A DNA stretch of 10,149 nt from Comamonadaceae bacterium (GCA_947454695.1 CANGMW010000074.1:1-10149), one strand, 5' to 3'; positions 1 to 6,690 are shown, numbered from the stretch's first letter. Notes: generated by a model not told the origin, from the letters alone. A program made the numbers and translations.

Positions 1-72
1 CAAGAAGACATCCACATCCTGCGCGGTGTAGCCAAAGCCATGCAGCAAGCAGCTTTGCGCACAAGGGATTAA
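1..72 (+). CDS. trmJ: C-terminal end of probable tRNA (cytidine/uridine-2'-O-)methyltransferase TrmJ (partial)
   Basis: An open frame enters from the left edge and ends at TAA 70-72, giving 23 residues that start QEDIHILRGVAKAMQQ. The 'E-(V/I/D)-(I/H)-ILRG(I/V)' pattern close to the C-terminus resembles the tail of TrmJ (RNA methyltransferase, TrmH family group 1), which 2'-O-methylates position 32 of tRNAs. trmJ directly upstream of cysE is a familiar order in Burkholderiales, which supports the call. The next gene starts nine bases later, so the two are probably co-transcribed. Only the tail is visible: the SPOUT knot and SAM site lie outside the window, so the name rests on a short motif plus synteny. 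Confidence 0.7.
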   Translation, partial: QEDIHILRGVAKAMQQAALRTRD

Positions 73-81
73 ACTGCCCTC

Positions 82-855
82 ATGTTTGCCCGACTCCGCT
101 CCGACATCCAGTGCATTCTGGAACGCGACCCCGCCGCCCGCACCGCCTGGGAGGTCTTGACCTGCTACCCCGGTCTGCACGCGATCATCCTGCACCGCCG
201 GGCCCATTGGTGCTGGACGCATGGCCTCCAATGGCTGGGGCGTTTCATCTCGCACATCGCGCGCGGCCTGACCGGCATTGAAATCCATCCCGGCGCCAAA
301 ATTGGTGAACGTGTGTTCTTTGACCATGCCATGGGCGCGGTGGTGGGTGAGACCGCCGAAATCGGCGACGGCTGCACCATTTACCAAGGCGTGACGCTGG
401 GCGGCACCTCGCTGTACAAAGGTGCCAAGCGCCACCCCACGCTGGGCAAGGATGTGGTGGTGAGCGCCGGCGCCAAAGTGCTCGGTGGTTTTGAAGTGGG
501 CGACGGCGCCAAGATCGGCAGCAATGCGGTGGTTATTAAGCCGGTGCCCGCCGGCGCCACCGCGGTGGGCATTCCTGCGCGCATCATCCCGTCTAAGTCA
601 GGCGAGAGTGCGGACGTCACACCGCAGGATAAAAAATTCACCGCCTATGGCATCACGCAAGAAGACGATCCCTTGAGCCAGGCCATGCGCGGACTGATCG
701 ACAACGCGTCCTCGCAGGAGCATCAAATCGCTTTGTTGTGGCAGGCCATTGAAAAACTCTCTGCGGGCCAAGCCCCTAAGAACTGTGTGCCGGGCGACGC
801 CGCCGTGCAAGAACAGTTCGAAGCCGATCGCCTTAACCAGCTCGTCGGCAAGTAA
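82..855 (+). CDS. cysE: Serine O-acetyltransferase
   Basis: This 257-residue cytosolic enzyme transfers acetyl from acetyl-CoA to L-serine, giving O-acetylserine for cysteine synthase; it is the first committed step of cysteine synthesis. The left-handed beta-helix hexapeptide repeats run from about residue 65 to 170 (IHPGAKIGERV, VVGETAEIGDGCTI, AKVLGGFEVGDGAKIGSNAVV, VGIPARII). The catalytic histidine is H82 in FFDHAMG. The acidic partner that is Asp in the E. coli enzyme (VDIHP) is Glu67 here (GIEIHP), as in the shorter Bacillus/NifP-like forms. The N-terminal helical part is also shorter than in E. coli CysE. An extra tail from about residue 172 to 257, outside the helix, is acidic and probably helical. 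The gene follows the trmJ-like gene by nine bases and converges on mogA. Start ATG at 82; no stronger alternative seen. Confidence 0.96.
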   Translation: MFARLRSDIQCILERDPAARTAWEVLTCYPGLHAIILHRRAHWCWTHGLQWLGRFISHIARGLTGIEIHPGAKIGERVFFDHAMGAVVGETAEIGDGCTIYQGVTLGGTSLYKGAKRHPTLGKDVVVSAGAKVLGGFEVGDGAKIGSNAVVIKPVPAGATAVGIPARIIPSKSGESADVTPQDKKFTAYGITQEDDPLSQAMRGLIDNASSQEHQIALLWQAIEKLSAGQAPKNCVPGDAAVQEQFEADRLNQLVGK

Positions 856-865
856 GCCGCGCTGC

Positions 866-887
866 CGTGTCGTGTCGTGTCCTGTCG
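866..887. repeat. Short CGTGT tandem repeat between convergent cysE and mogA
   Basis: Three perfect CGTGT units (866-880) are followed by a degenerate CCTGTCG (881-887) in the 33-base gap between the cysE stop and the mogA stop. It is non-coding and short; it may be slippage-derived and has no evident role. Confidence 0.6.
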
Positions 888-888
888 T

Positions 889-1500
889 TCAGGCGGCGGT
901 GGGGCGAATCGCAGATTTGGGCCGAAAGGCCTTGCACACCGCGTCATGGGTTTGCATATACGGCCCGCCAATCAGGTCCACGCAGTAAGGCACGGCCGCA
1001 AAAATGCCGGACACGATGCTTTGGCCTTGCGCGTCTTTCAAGCCTTCCAGCGTTTCCTGAATTGACTTGGGTTGCCCGGGGAGGTTGATGATCAAACTTT
1101 GGTTTCTGATCACCGCTACCTGGCGCGACAAAATCGCGGTGGGCACAAAGCGCAGGCTGATCTGGCGCATCTGCTCACCAAAGCCAGGCATTTCCTTGTG
1201 GGCCACGGCCAAGGTGGCCTCCGGCGTCACGTCGCGCAGCGCCGGGCCAGTGCCACCCGTGGTGAGCACCAACGCGCAGCCGGCGTCCACCAATTCAATC
1301 AAGGTCTCGCTGATACGGGCTTGTTCGTCGGGGATCAGGCGCGGCTCAAAGCGGATCGGGTTTTGCAGAGCACGGCTGAGCCAGTCGGTCAGCGCGGGCA
1401 GGCCTTTGTCTTCGTAGACACCGCTGGAGGCGCGGTCGCTGATGGACACGATGCCGATGGTGATGGGGTCAAGGCCGGGTGTGGGGTTGGTCTGAGACAT
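889..1500 (-). CDS. mogA: Molybdopterin adenylyltransferase (MogA)
   Basis: This 203-residue protein adenylates molybdopterin before molybdate insertion in Moco biosynthesis. Visible family motifs are IGIVSISDRASSGVYEDKG (residues 15-33), the TTGGTG phosphate loop (80-85), RDVTPEAT with the conserved Asp90 (89-96), and LPGQPKS (140-146) near the substrate pocket. Length is close to E. coli MogA (195). I chose ATG at 1498-1500 because homologous sequence begins a few residues later. The frame stays open to an ATG at 1563, but that start would add 21 unrelated residues and overlap the end of darP. It lies 16 bases downstream of darP on the same strand, so the two are probably one transcript. 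It converges on cysE with a 33-base gap. Confidence 0.93.
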   Translation of the reverse strand: MSQTNPTPGLDPITIGIVSISDRASSGVYEDKGLPALTDWLSRALQNPIRFEPRLIPDEQARISETLIELVDAGCALVLTTGGTGPALRDVTPEATLAVAHKEMPGFGEQMRQISLRFVPTAILSRQVAVIRNQSLIINLPGQPKSIQETLEGLKDAQGQSIVSGIFAAVPYCVDLIGGPYMQTHDAVCKAFRPKSAIRPTAA

Positions 1501-1516
1501 GCTGATAGATGGTGGG

Positions 1517-2170
1517 TCAGGAATCAAGCGGGTCGGTGGATTCGGGCACATCGCCGCCGCCATTCAGTTGCTCGCGCACCAGCTGGAAAATCTCGCGGTA
1601 AGCGCGGCCCTGGCGCGGCGCCAGTCCTTTGGAGACCGCGGCATTGTCCAGTGGCTTGGCATCTTTGCGGGCCTGACGCACCAAGGCGCGCAGCTGCTGC
1701 GTGTCGGTGTGTGAGAAGGTGTTGATCCACTGCGCCACCGCCTCGTCGTCCGCAATCAGTCGATCGCGCCATTGTTCGGCTTGGTGCAGGGCCAGGTTTT
1801 CGCGGGCTGAGCCGTTGTGTTGTTCATCCAAGGCGCTTCGAATCGCGTCAATTTGTGCGGGATCCAGCAGCCGCATGAGCTTGCCGATGAACTGCATCTG
1901 GCGGCGCTTGCCTTCGAAATTGGTGATGCGTTTGGCATCGGCCACCGCGTCCTTGAACTTTTCCGTCAGGTCCAGGCGCGCCATCAAATCGGCACGCAGG
2001 GTGAGCAAGGCCTCGCCGAGTTTTTGCAGCTCGGTGCTTTCGCGTTTGAGGTCAGTGCGGCTTTGTTCGTCGGTCCCTTTGAGCTCGCGCTTGAGCTCCA
2101 GGTCCAGCTCGCTGCCCTCGGCAACGAACTGGCCTTTGACGAAATAACCTTTTTTGAGTTTGCGTGGCAT
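1517..2170 (-). CDS. darP: Ribosome-associated protein DarP/YjgA (DUF615)
   Basis: This 217-residue, highly charged protein belongs to the DUF615/YjgA family. E. coli DarP associates with late 50S assembly intermediates and helps their maturation. Recognisable family blocks are the N-terminal PRKLKKG region, RRQMQFIGKLMR (residues 89-100), the RALVRQARKDA segment (161-171) and GRAYREIFQLVRE (188-200). The long charged middle suggests mostly helical structure. It is somewhat longer than the E. coli protein, mainly at both ends. It diverges from pmbA across 59 bases, the same neighbour relation as yjgA-pmbA in E. coli, which strengthens both names. mogA follows 16 bases downstream. Confidence 0.94.
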   Translation of the reverse strand: MPRKLKKGYFVKGQFVAEGSELDLELKRELKGTDEQSRTDLKRESTELQKLGEALLTLRADLMARLDLTEKFKDAVADAKRITNFEGKRRQMQFIGKLMRLLDPAQIDAIRSALDEQHNGSARENLALHQAEQWRDRLIADDEAVAQWINTFSHTDTQQLRALVRQARKDAKPLDNAAVSKGLAPRQGRAYREIFQLVREQLNGGGDVPESTDPLDS

Positions 2171-2181
2171 GAATCAGAATC

Positions 2182-2197
2182 CGGTGAGGCGGTGAGG
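2182..2197. repeat. Perfect tandem 8-base repeat in the darP-pmbA divergent region
   Basis: CGGTGAGG occurs twice head to tail (2182-2189 and 2190-2197) in the short intergenic region. The position upstream of both genes would suit a regulator site, but two short copies may also be chance or slippage. Confidence 0.55.
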
Positions 2198-2220
2198 TTA
2201 CCGCTCGGGCAAGTATCATA
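2182..2220. promoter_or_regulatory. darP-pmbA divergent control region with possible back-to-back -10 elements
   Basis: The 59 bases between the two divergent starts must hold the promoters of both genes. An AT-rich patch at 2214-2220 reads TATCAT on the + strand (5/6 to TATAAT, toward pmbA) and TATGAT at 2215-2220 on the - strand (5/6, toward darP). No convincing -35 is seen for either direction. If the + strand element is real, pmbA would be almost leaderless, which agrees with the lack of a Shine-Dalgarno before its ATG. A perfect tandem 8-base repeat, CGGTGAGG twice, occupies 2182-2197. Confidence 0.3.
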
Positions 2221-2229
2221 GCGCTCGCT

Positions 2230-3621
2230 ATGAACACACCTGCCGCCACCCCCCACTCGTCCGCTCAAAACGGTTTCAGCTACAGCCGTCCTTTTTTCGA
2301 GGACCTGGTGGACACCGCTTTGGCCCATGCCAAACGGCTGGGGGCCACCGACGCCGGCGCCGAGGCTTCCGAGGGCTGCGGCCTGAGCGTGTCGGTGCGC
2401 AAAGGCGAACTGGAAAATGTGGAGCGCAACCGCGACAAATCCTTGGGCGTGACGGTCTACATCGGCAACCGCCGGGGCAATGCCAGCACTTCGGATTTTT
2501 CCAAAGCGGCGATTGAACAAACTGTGCAAGCCGCCTACGACATCGCCCGCTTCACCGCCGAAGACCCGATGGCAGGTTTGCCCGATGTGGCCGATGTGGC
2601 CGTCCCTTCAGAGCAGCGGCAAGACCTGGACTTGTTCCACCCCTGGCCGATCGACTCGGCGCAAGCCGCCCAGATTGCTTTGCAAACAGAAGCCGCTGCT
2701 TTAAAGGTAGACAAGCGCATCACCAACAGCGAAGGTGCGTCGGTGTCGGCCCAGCAATCGCATTTTTTCAGCGCCCACACCCATGGCTTTCGCGGCGGCT
2801 ATGCCAGCTCGCGCCACTCGATCTCGGTCTCGCCCATCGCCGGTCGGGGGGATGACATGCAGCGCGACTACTGGTACAGCTCGCACCGTCACCCCGCAGA
2901 TTTGGCCTCGCCCGAGGCGATTGGCCGCTATGCGGCTGAGCGCGCCCTGAGCCGTTTGAAAAGCCGCAAGATCGCCACCACCCACTGCCCCGTGTTGTTT
3001 GAGTCGCCGCTGGCCGCGGGTTTGCTCGGCGCGCTGGTACAGGCTTTGAGCGGCGGTGCGTTGTACCGCAAGAGTTCTTTCTTGCTCAACTCTTTGGGCC
3101 AACAGGTCTTGCCCAGCCACATTGATTTGTCTGAAGACCCGTTTGTGCTGCGCGGTAAAGGCAGCTCGCCCTTTGACGATGAGGGCGTGCGCGTGCAGCC
3201 CCGCTCGGTCATCAGCGCTGGGCGCGTGCAAGGCTATTTCTTGAGCAGCTATTCCGCCCGCAAGCTCGAGATGAAAACCACCGGTAACGCCGGCGGCTCG
3301 CACAACCTGGTGCTGAGTTCACGCCTCACGCGTGCGGGGGACGATTTGGACGCGATGCTGAAAAAACTCGGGACCGGTTTGTTCGTGACCGAGCTGATGG
3401 GCCAGGGCGTGAACTATGTGACCGGCGACTACTCGCGTGGGGCAAGCGGCTTTTGGGTGGAGAAGGGGCGCATCGCCTACCCGGTTCAGGAAATCACCAT
3501 CGCCGGCAATATGAAAGACATGCTCTTAGGCATCGAGGCAGTGGGTGCTGACACCTACAACTACGGCGCCAAAACAGTGGGCTCCATCCTCATCAACCAC
3601 ATGAAGCTGGCGGGTAGCTGA
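2230..3621 (+). CDS. pmbA: Metalloprotease-family protein PmbA/TldE
   Basis: This 463-residue cytosolic protein is the TldE (PmbA) subunit of the TldD/TldE protease. In E. coli that complex matures microcin B17 and degrades CcdA antitoxin. TldE itself lacks the HExxxH metal site carried by TldD, and no such motif is seen here, as expected. Family blocks include VRKGELENVERNRDKSLGV (residues 56-74) and YIGNRRGNASTSD (77-89) in the N-terminal domain. The C-terminal domain has ELMGQGVNYVTGDYSRGASG (388-407) and YPVQEITIAGNMKDML (417-432). Length is near the E. coli protein (450). Start ATG at 2230 has no evident Shine-Dalgarno. The partner tldD is not in the window. It converges on the yqeY-like gene. 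Confidence 0.95.
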   Translation: MNTPAATPHSSAQNGFSYSRPFFEDLVDTALAHAKRLGATDAGAEASEGCGLSVSVRKGELENVERNRDKSLGVTVYIGNRRGNASTSDFSKAAIEQTVQAAYDIARFTAEDPMAGLPDVADVAVPSEQRQDLDLFHPWPIDSAQAAQIALQTEAAALKVDKRITNSEGASVSAQQSHFFSAHTHGFRGGYASSRHSISVSPIAGRGDDMQRDYWYSSHRHPADLASPEAIGRYAAERALSRLKSRKIATTHCPVLFESPLAAGLLGALVQALSGGALYRKSSFLLNSLGQQVLPSHIDLSEDPFVLRGKGSSPFDDEGVRVQPRSVISAGRVQGYFLSSYSARKLEMKTTGNAGGSHNLVLSSRLTRAGDDLDAMLKKLGTGLFVTELMGQGVNYVTGDYSRGASGFWVEKGRIAYPVQEITIAGNMKDMLLGIEAVGADTYNYGAKTVGSILINHMKLAGS

Positions 3622-3633
3622 AGTCCACCGCGG

Positions 3634-3652
3634 CGCTTGGGGTACCCCAGCG
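3634..3652. terminator. GC-rich hairpin after pmbA (weak terminator candidate)
   Basis: CGCTTGGGG at 3634-3642 can pair with CCCCAGCG at 3645-3652, with one bulged T and a very tight loop at GTAC. It begins 13 bases past the pmbA stop. Only a short GGTTT follows, so it is a weak intrinsic terminator at best. Confidence 0.3.
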
Positions 3653-3666
3653 GGTTTGAGATTGCA

Positions 3667-3691
3667 CGCGCTGCGTTTGTCTAGCAGCGCG
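3667..3691. terminator. Stem-loop between convergent pmbA and yqeY (candidate bidirectional terminator)
   Basis: CGCGCTGC at 3667-3674 pairs perfectly with GCAGCGCG at 3684-3691, with a 9-base loop. It lies between two convergent genes, 18 bases beyond the yqeY stop, where a shared terminator is expected. No T-run follows on either strand, so efficiency as an intrinsic terminator is uncertain. Confidence 0.38.
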
Positions 3692-3709
3692 CGACCCCTT
3701 TGTTGAGGC

Positions 3710-4156
3710 TTAACCGTTCAGCGCGGCTTTCACAGCGGCAGACACCTGACCCATGTCGGCTTTGCCGGCCAAGCGGGTTTTCACCGCACCCATCACTTTG
3801 CCCATGTCGCCGGGGCCTGAAGCGCCGAGCTCGGTGACGATGGCTTTCACTTCCGCGGCCACTTCCTCGGCGCTCAGGCGCTGGGGCAGGTAGGCCTGCA
3901 ACACAGTGATCTCGGCACTTTCTTTGTCGGCCAGATCCTGACGTGCGGCCTGCACATAGGCGGCCACCGAATCCTTGCGCTGTTTGATCAGCTTGTCCAC
4001 GATGGCGATCACCGCCACATCGTCCAGGACGATGCGCTCGTCCACCTCTTTTTGCTTCAAGGCCGCCAGCAGCAAGCGCACGGTGCCCAAGCGCTCGGTG
4101 TCTTTGGCGCGCATGGCGGTTTTCATATCTTCAGTGATCTGGTCTTTGAGGGACAT
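3710..4156 (-). CDS. GatB/YqeY domain-containing protein
   Basis: This 148-residue protein matches the stand-alone YqeY family, related to the tail domain of the GatB subunit of Asp/Glu-tRNA amidotransferase. Seen motifs are MKTAMRAKDTERLGTVRLLL (residues 11-30), KQRKDSVAAY (58-67), YLPQRLS (89-95), GPGDMGKVMGAV (114-125) and GKADMGQVSAAVK (131-143). The last two are the paired glycine/Asp-Met blocks typical of the family. Length is typical. The exact role of the stand-alone form is not settled; tRNA-related binding is inferred from GatB. It follows rpsU by 110 bases with a terminator in between, so expression may depend on read-through or a local promoter I could not identify. In many betaproteobacteria dnaG and rpoD follow this gene; here pmbA does. 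Confidence 0.92.
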   Translation of the reverse strand: MSLKDQITEDMKTAMRAKDTERLGTVRLLLAALKQKEVDERIVLDDVAVIAIVDKLIKQRKDSVAAYVQAARQDLADKESAEITVLQAYLPQRLSAEEVAAEVKAIVTELGASGPGDMGKVMGAVKTRLAGKADMGQVSAAVKAALNG

Positions 4157-4206
4157 GGTGGTCTTTCAAGAATGCGGTAAAGGCGGACAAAAGAGGGTTC
4201 ACCAAG

Positions 4207-4245
4207 AAAAAAAGCCCGCCGGATTGTCTCCAGGCGAGCCTTTTT
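4207..4245 (-). terminator. Intrinsic terminator downstream of rpsU
   Basis: On the - strand the RNA reads AAAAAGGCTCGCC (4245 to 4233), a 12-base loop, then GGCGGGCTTTTTT (4220 to 4208). This makes a 13-pair stem with two G-U wobbles and ends in a run of seven T. It starts 21 bases past the rpsU stop at 4267. Because of the flanking A/T runs it could also act on the opposite strand. Its position before yqeY suggests partial read-through, similar in concept to the terminator after rpsU in the E. coli rpsU-dnaG-rpoD operon. Confidence 0.85.
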
Positions 4246-4266
4246 GCCGGTGAAGGCTGTTCTGGA

Positions 4267-4479
4267 TCAGAACAGTTTTTTGGGCAACTGCATGGCGCGG
4301 ATGCGCTTGTAGTTGCGCTTCACAGCAGCTGCCTTTTTGCGCTTGCGCTCGGCAGTGGGCTTTTCGTAAAACTCGCGGGCGCGCAGGTCGGTCAGCAGGC
4401 CCAGTTTTTCGATGGTGCGTTTGAAGCGGCGAAGAGCCACGTCAAACGGCTCGTTTTCTTTTACACGGATGGTCGTCAT
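4267..4479 (-). CDS. rpsU: 30S ribosomal protein bS21
   Basis: The 70-residue product starts MTTIRVKENEPFDVALRRF and contains TERKRKK-like and KRNYKRIRAMQLPKKLF blocks, typical of bS21. bS21 sits near the anti-Shine-Dalgarno end of 16S rRNA and helps translation initiation. The length equals the usual beta/gammaproteobacterial form (about 70-71). I chose ATG at 4477-4479. The frame is open to an ATG at 4542, but that 21-residue extension is not bS21-like and lies in the leader. A GGAA about 12 bases upstream is the only Shine-Dalgarno-like element. The very basic tail fits RNA binding. Confidence 0.97.
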   Translation of the reverse strand: MTTIRVKENEPFDVALRRFKRTIEKLGLLTDLRAREFYEKPTAERKRKKAAAVKRNYKRIRAMQLPKKLF

Positions 4480-4554
4480 TACGTCATGTTTTCCGAAGTG
4501 TGCCAACAGCGGGAGAGCAGGAAGATCAGGCCTGCACGCCATGAGGGCGATAGT

Positions 4555-4586
4555 CCCCGCCTGTAACTAGTATTTGGCCGGCGGGG
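4555..4586 (-). other. rpsU: Stem-loop in the rpsU 5' leader
   Basis: CCCCGCC at 4580-4586 (read on the - strand) pairs perfectly with GGCGGGG at 4555-4561, enclosing an 18-base AT-richer loop. It lies about 15 bases after the predicted transcription start and 75 bases before the rpsU ATG, so it would form near the 5' end of the leader. There is no T-run, so it is not an intrinsic terminator. It may be a stabilising or regulatory leader structure; this is inference. Confidence 0.45.
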
Positions 4587-4606
4587 TAATGCCAGCAAAG
4601 TCTCGC

Positions 4607-4634
4607 ATTATAGCGTTTTTGGGGCCCCCGGCAA
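4607..4634 (-). promoter_or_regulatory. rpsU: Sigma-70-type promoter for rpsU
   Basis: On the - strand there is a perfect TATAAT at 4607-4612. TTGCCG (4/6 to TTGACA) lies at 4629-4634 with a 16-base spacer. The start site would be near 4600, giving a leader of about 120 bases before rpsU. The -35 sits ten bases beyond the flavoprotein stop, so rpsU has its own strong-looking promoter and need not depend on the upstream cobA-flavoprotein transcript. The spacer carries GGGGCCCC within an imperfect hairpin flanked by GCGTTT and AAACGC. Confidence 0.72.
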
Positions 4635-4644
4635 ACGCGCGGGC

Positions 4645-5892
4645 TCAGGTTTTGCCGCACGCCTGCGCCAGCGCCAGCCCCGCGGCATGGCCACTGGCCC
4701 ATGCCCACTGGAAGTTGTAGCCGCCCAGCCAACCGGTCACGTCCACCACCTCGCCGATGAAATACAGGCCCGGCTGGCGCGATTCCATGGTCTGGCTGGA
4801 GAGTTCGCGGGTGTCGACGCCGCCAGCGGTGACCTCGGCCTTGGCATAGCCCTCGGTGCCGGTGGGCACGACCGCCCAGGCGGACAGGCTCGTGGCCAGC
4901 GCGTTCAGGGCTTTGTCGGACGCTTCCATGGCGGGCCGCTGCCACTGGACGTCGCTTTGCGTCCAGGTGTCGGCCAGGCGGCTGGGCAAGAGGCCGCTGA
5001 GTTCGTTGGCAATCAACTTGCGCGAGCTCCCCTTGGCTTGGCGCAGGTGCTCGCCTAAATCTGTTTGGGGCGCCAGGTTCAGACGAATGGCCTGGCCGGC
5101 TTGCCAGTAGCTCGAGATTTGCAGCACTGCGGGACCGGACAGACCTTTGTGGGTGAAGAGCAAATCTTCCAGAAACTGCATGCGTTCTTTTTTGGCGCCC
5201 GTCTCGATGGCCACCGGCAGGGACAAACCTGCCAACGCCGAAAACGGGGCCCAGCTGGCCGCGTCAAAGGTCAGGGGTACCAGCGCCGGGCGCGGCGTGA
5301 TGAGCTTCAAACCAAACTGCCGGGCAATACGGTAGCCAAAGTCGGTGGCGCCGATTTTGGGAATCGACAAGCCCCCGGTGGCCACGACCACCGCATGGCA
5401 CTGCACCGTACCTTGGTCGGTGTCGAGTTCATAGCGCGGCGCTGCGGGCCCGGCATCGGCGGCGCCAGTTACGGTGCGTACCGCTTGCACGCCGCACGGC
5501 TGCCAGCGCGTCACGCCGGTGGTGTCGCAGCGCGTGAGCAGCATCTGGATGATGTCGTCGGCCGAGCGGTCGCAAAACAGCTGGCCTTTGTGTTTTTCAT
5601 GAAAGCCGATGCGGTGCTCGCCCAGCAGGGCGATGAAGTCTTGCGGCGTGTAGCGCGACAGCGCCGAGCGGCAGAAGTTGGGGTTGTCACCCAGAAAATA
5701 TTTGTGCGGCGCGCGCACGTCCAGATCGCGGTTGGTGAAGTTACAGCGCCCGCCGCCGGAGATGCGAATTTTTTCAGCCACTTTGGCGCTGTGGTCCAGC
5801 ACCAGCACGCGGCAACCGCGTTGCGCGGCTTCACCGGCGCAAAACAAGCCGGCAGCACCTGCGCCGATGACCACCACATCAAACTGTTGCAT
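4645..5892 (-). CDS. HI0933/YhiN-type NAD(P)/FAD-dependent oxidoreductase
   Basis: This 415-residue soluble flavoprotein has an N-terminal Rossmann FAD site, VVVIGAGAAGL (residues 6-16, GxGxxG at 10-15). The HI0933-family signature ISGGGRCNFTNRD follows at 44-56. The conserved C-terminal FAD-contacting block runs TAGGVD (355-360), YFIGEVVDVTGWLGGYN (377-393) and WAWASGHAAG. The family includes BaiN and E. coli YhiN; substrates are unknown for nearly all members, so I give no reaction. The length is normal. The start ATG at 5892 lies nine bases after the cobA stop on the same strand, so the two are probably co-transcribed. The short gap suggests a linked role or simple operon packing; the sequence does not distinguish these. 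Confidence 0.92.
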   Translation of the reverse strand: MQQFDVVVIGAGAAGLFCAGEAAQRGCRVLVLDHSAKVAEKIRISGGGRCNFTNRDLDVRAPHKYFLGDNPNFCRSALSRYTPQDFIALLGEHRIGFHEKHKGQLFCDRSADDIIQMLLTRCDTTGVTRWQPCGVQAVRTVTGAADAGPAAPRYELDTDQGTVQCHAVVVATGGLSIPKIGATDFGYRIARQFGLKLITPRPALVPLTFDAASWAPFSALAGLSLPVAIETGAKKERMQFLEDLLFTHKGLSGPAVLQISSYWQAGQAIRLNLAPQTDLGEHLRQAKGSSRKLIANELSGLLPSRLADTWTQSDVQWQRPAMEASDKALNALATSLSAWAVVPTGTEGYAKAEVTAGGVDTRELSSQTMESRQPGLYFIGEVVDVTGWLGGYNFQWAWASGHAAGLALAQACGKT

Positions 5893-5901
5893 GGCTCGCC
5901 T

Positions 5902-6690
5902 TCAGGCGCTGCGCACCAGCCCGGGGGCGTGGGCCAAGGCTTGCGCCAGACCTTGGATCACATCACCGACCACGATGATGCTGGGGCTGCCCAATTGTTC
6001 CCGCACGAGCGTGGCTTGCAACTCGCTCAGGGTGCACACCGCGTGCCGTTGGTCGGGCAGGGTGGCGTTTTGGATGATGGCCACCGGCGTGTGGGCGGGC
6101 AAACCGTGCAGCAGCTCGCCCTGAATGTGGGCCGCGCCCCGCACGCCCATGTAGATCACCAGCGTCAGGCGGGCCTGCTGCGCGGTGGCAGCCAGCGCGC
6201 GCCAGTCGGTGCCGGCGTCGCCCGGTTTGGCGTGGCCGGTCACAAACACCACGCCGTGCGCGTGTTCGCGGTGCGTCAGCGGCACGCCCAAGCTCGTGAC
6301 CGCGGCCAGACCGGCGGTGATGCCGTTGATGACGGTGACCTCAATGCCGGCCGCTTGCAAATGTTCTTGCTCTTCGCCGCCGCGCCCGAACAGAAACGGG
6401 TCGCCGCCTTTGAGGCGCACCACTTGCTCGCCTTCTTGCACGGCGGTGATCATGAGTTTTTCGATGAAGGCTTGTGGCGTGGACTTGCAGCCCCCGCGCT
6501 TGCCCACATGCACCACCCGCGCCGTGGGAGCGGCCAAAGCCAGCACGGCGTCACTCACCAGGTCGTCCACCAGGAGCACGGTGGCGCGCTGGATCGCCTT
6601 GAGCGCCTTGAGCGTCAAGAGTTCGGGGTCGCCCGGGCCGGCGCCCACCAGGGTGCAGGTGCCGCGGGGTGAAGGGGTGGCTGAGTTCAT
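5902..6690 (-). CDS. cobA: Uroporphyrinogen-III C-methyltransferase (SUMT)
   Basis: This 262-residue enzyme uses SAM to methylate uroporphyrinogen III at C2 and C7, giving precorrin-2 for siroheme (sulfite and nitrite reductases) or cobalamin. Seen motifs are LVGAGPGDPELLTLKA (residues 14-29), DDLVS (42-46), VRLKGGDPFLFGRGGEE (91-107), NGITAGLAA (122-130), PLTHRE (137-142) and FVTGHAKPG (149-157). It is the single-domain form, without the CysG dehydrogenase/chelatase half. I chose ATG at 6688-6690; a TTG at 6708 would add six residues. Ribosome-binding sequence is weak. The flavoprotein gene follows nine bases downstream. It diverges from the riboswitch-controlled operon. Confidence 0.94.
   Translation of the reverse strand: MNSATPSPRGTCTLVGAGPGDPELLTLKALKAIQRATVLLVDDLVSDAVLALAAPTARVVHVGKRGGCKSTPQAFIEKLMITAVQEGEQVVRLKGGDPFLFGRGGEEQEHLQAAGIEVTVINGITAGLAAVTSLGVPLTHREHAHGVVFVTGHAKPGDAGTDWRALAATAQQARLTLVIYMGVRGAAHIQGELLHGLPAHTPVAIIQNATLPDQRHAVCTLSELQATLVREQLGSPSIIVVGDVIQGLAQALAHAPGLVRSA

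Noticed and set aside
866..887. CGTGT repeats as a phase-variation tract
   Set aside because: Only three perfect units, located after both convergent stop codons and outside any promoter, so copy-number change would not switch a gene.
1501..1563. An upstream mogA start at 1563
   Set aside because: The extra 21 residues do not resemble the family and would overlap the darP end by 47 bases; ATG at 1500 gives a standard N-terminus.
4480..4542. An N-terminally extended rpsU starting at 4542
   Set aside because: bS21 proteins begin at MTTIRVKENEPF or close to it; the extension is leader sequence that happens to be open.
4613..4640. GGGGCCCC hairpin at the flavoprotein 3' end as a terminator
   Set aside because: There is no T-run on the - strand after the stem; the bases are better explained as the rpsU promoter spacer and -35 region.
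5065..6672. A 535-codon open frame on the + strand antisense to the flavoprotein and cobA genes
   Set aside because: It is a shadow frame in GC-rich DNA. Its product is low-complexity, rich in Gly/Ala/His/Gln/Arg, without a recognisable domain, while both genes on the opposite strand have full family motifs.
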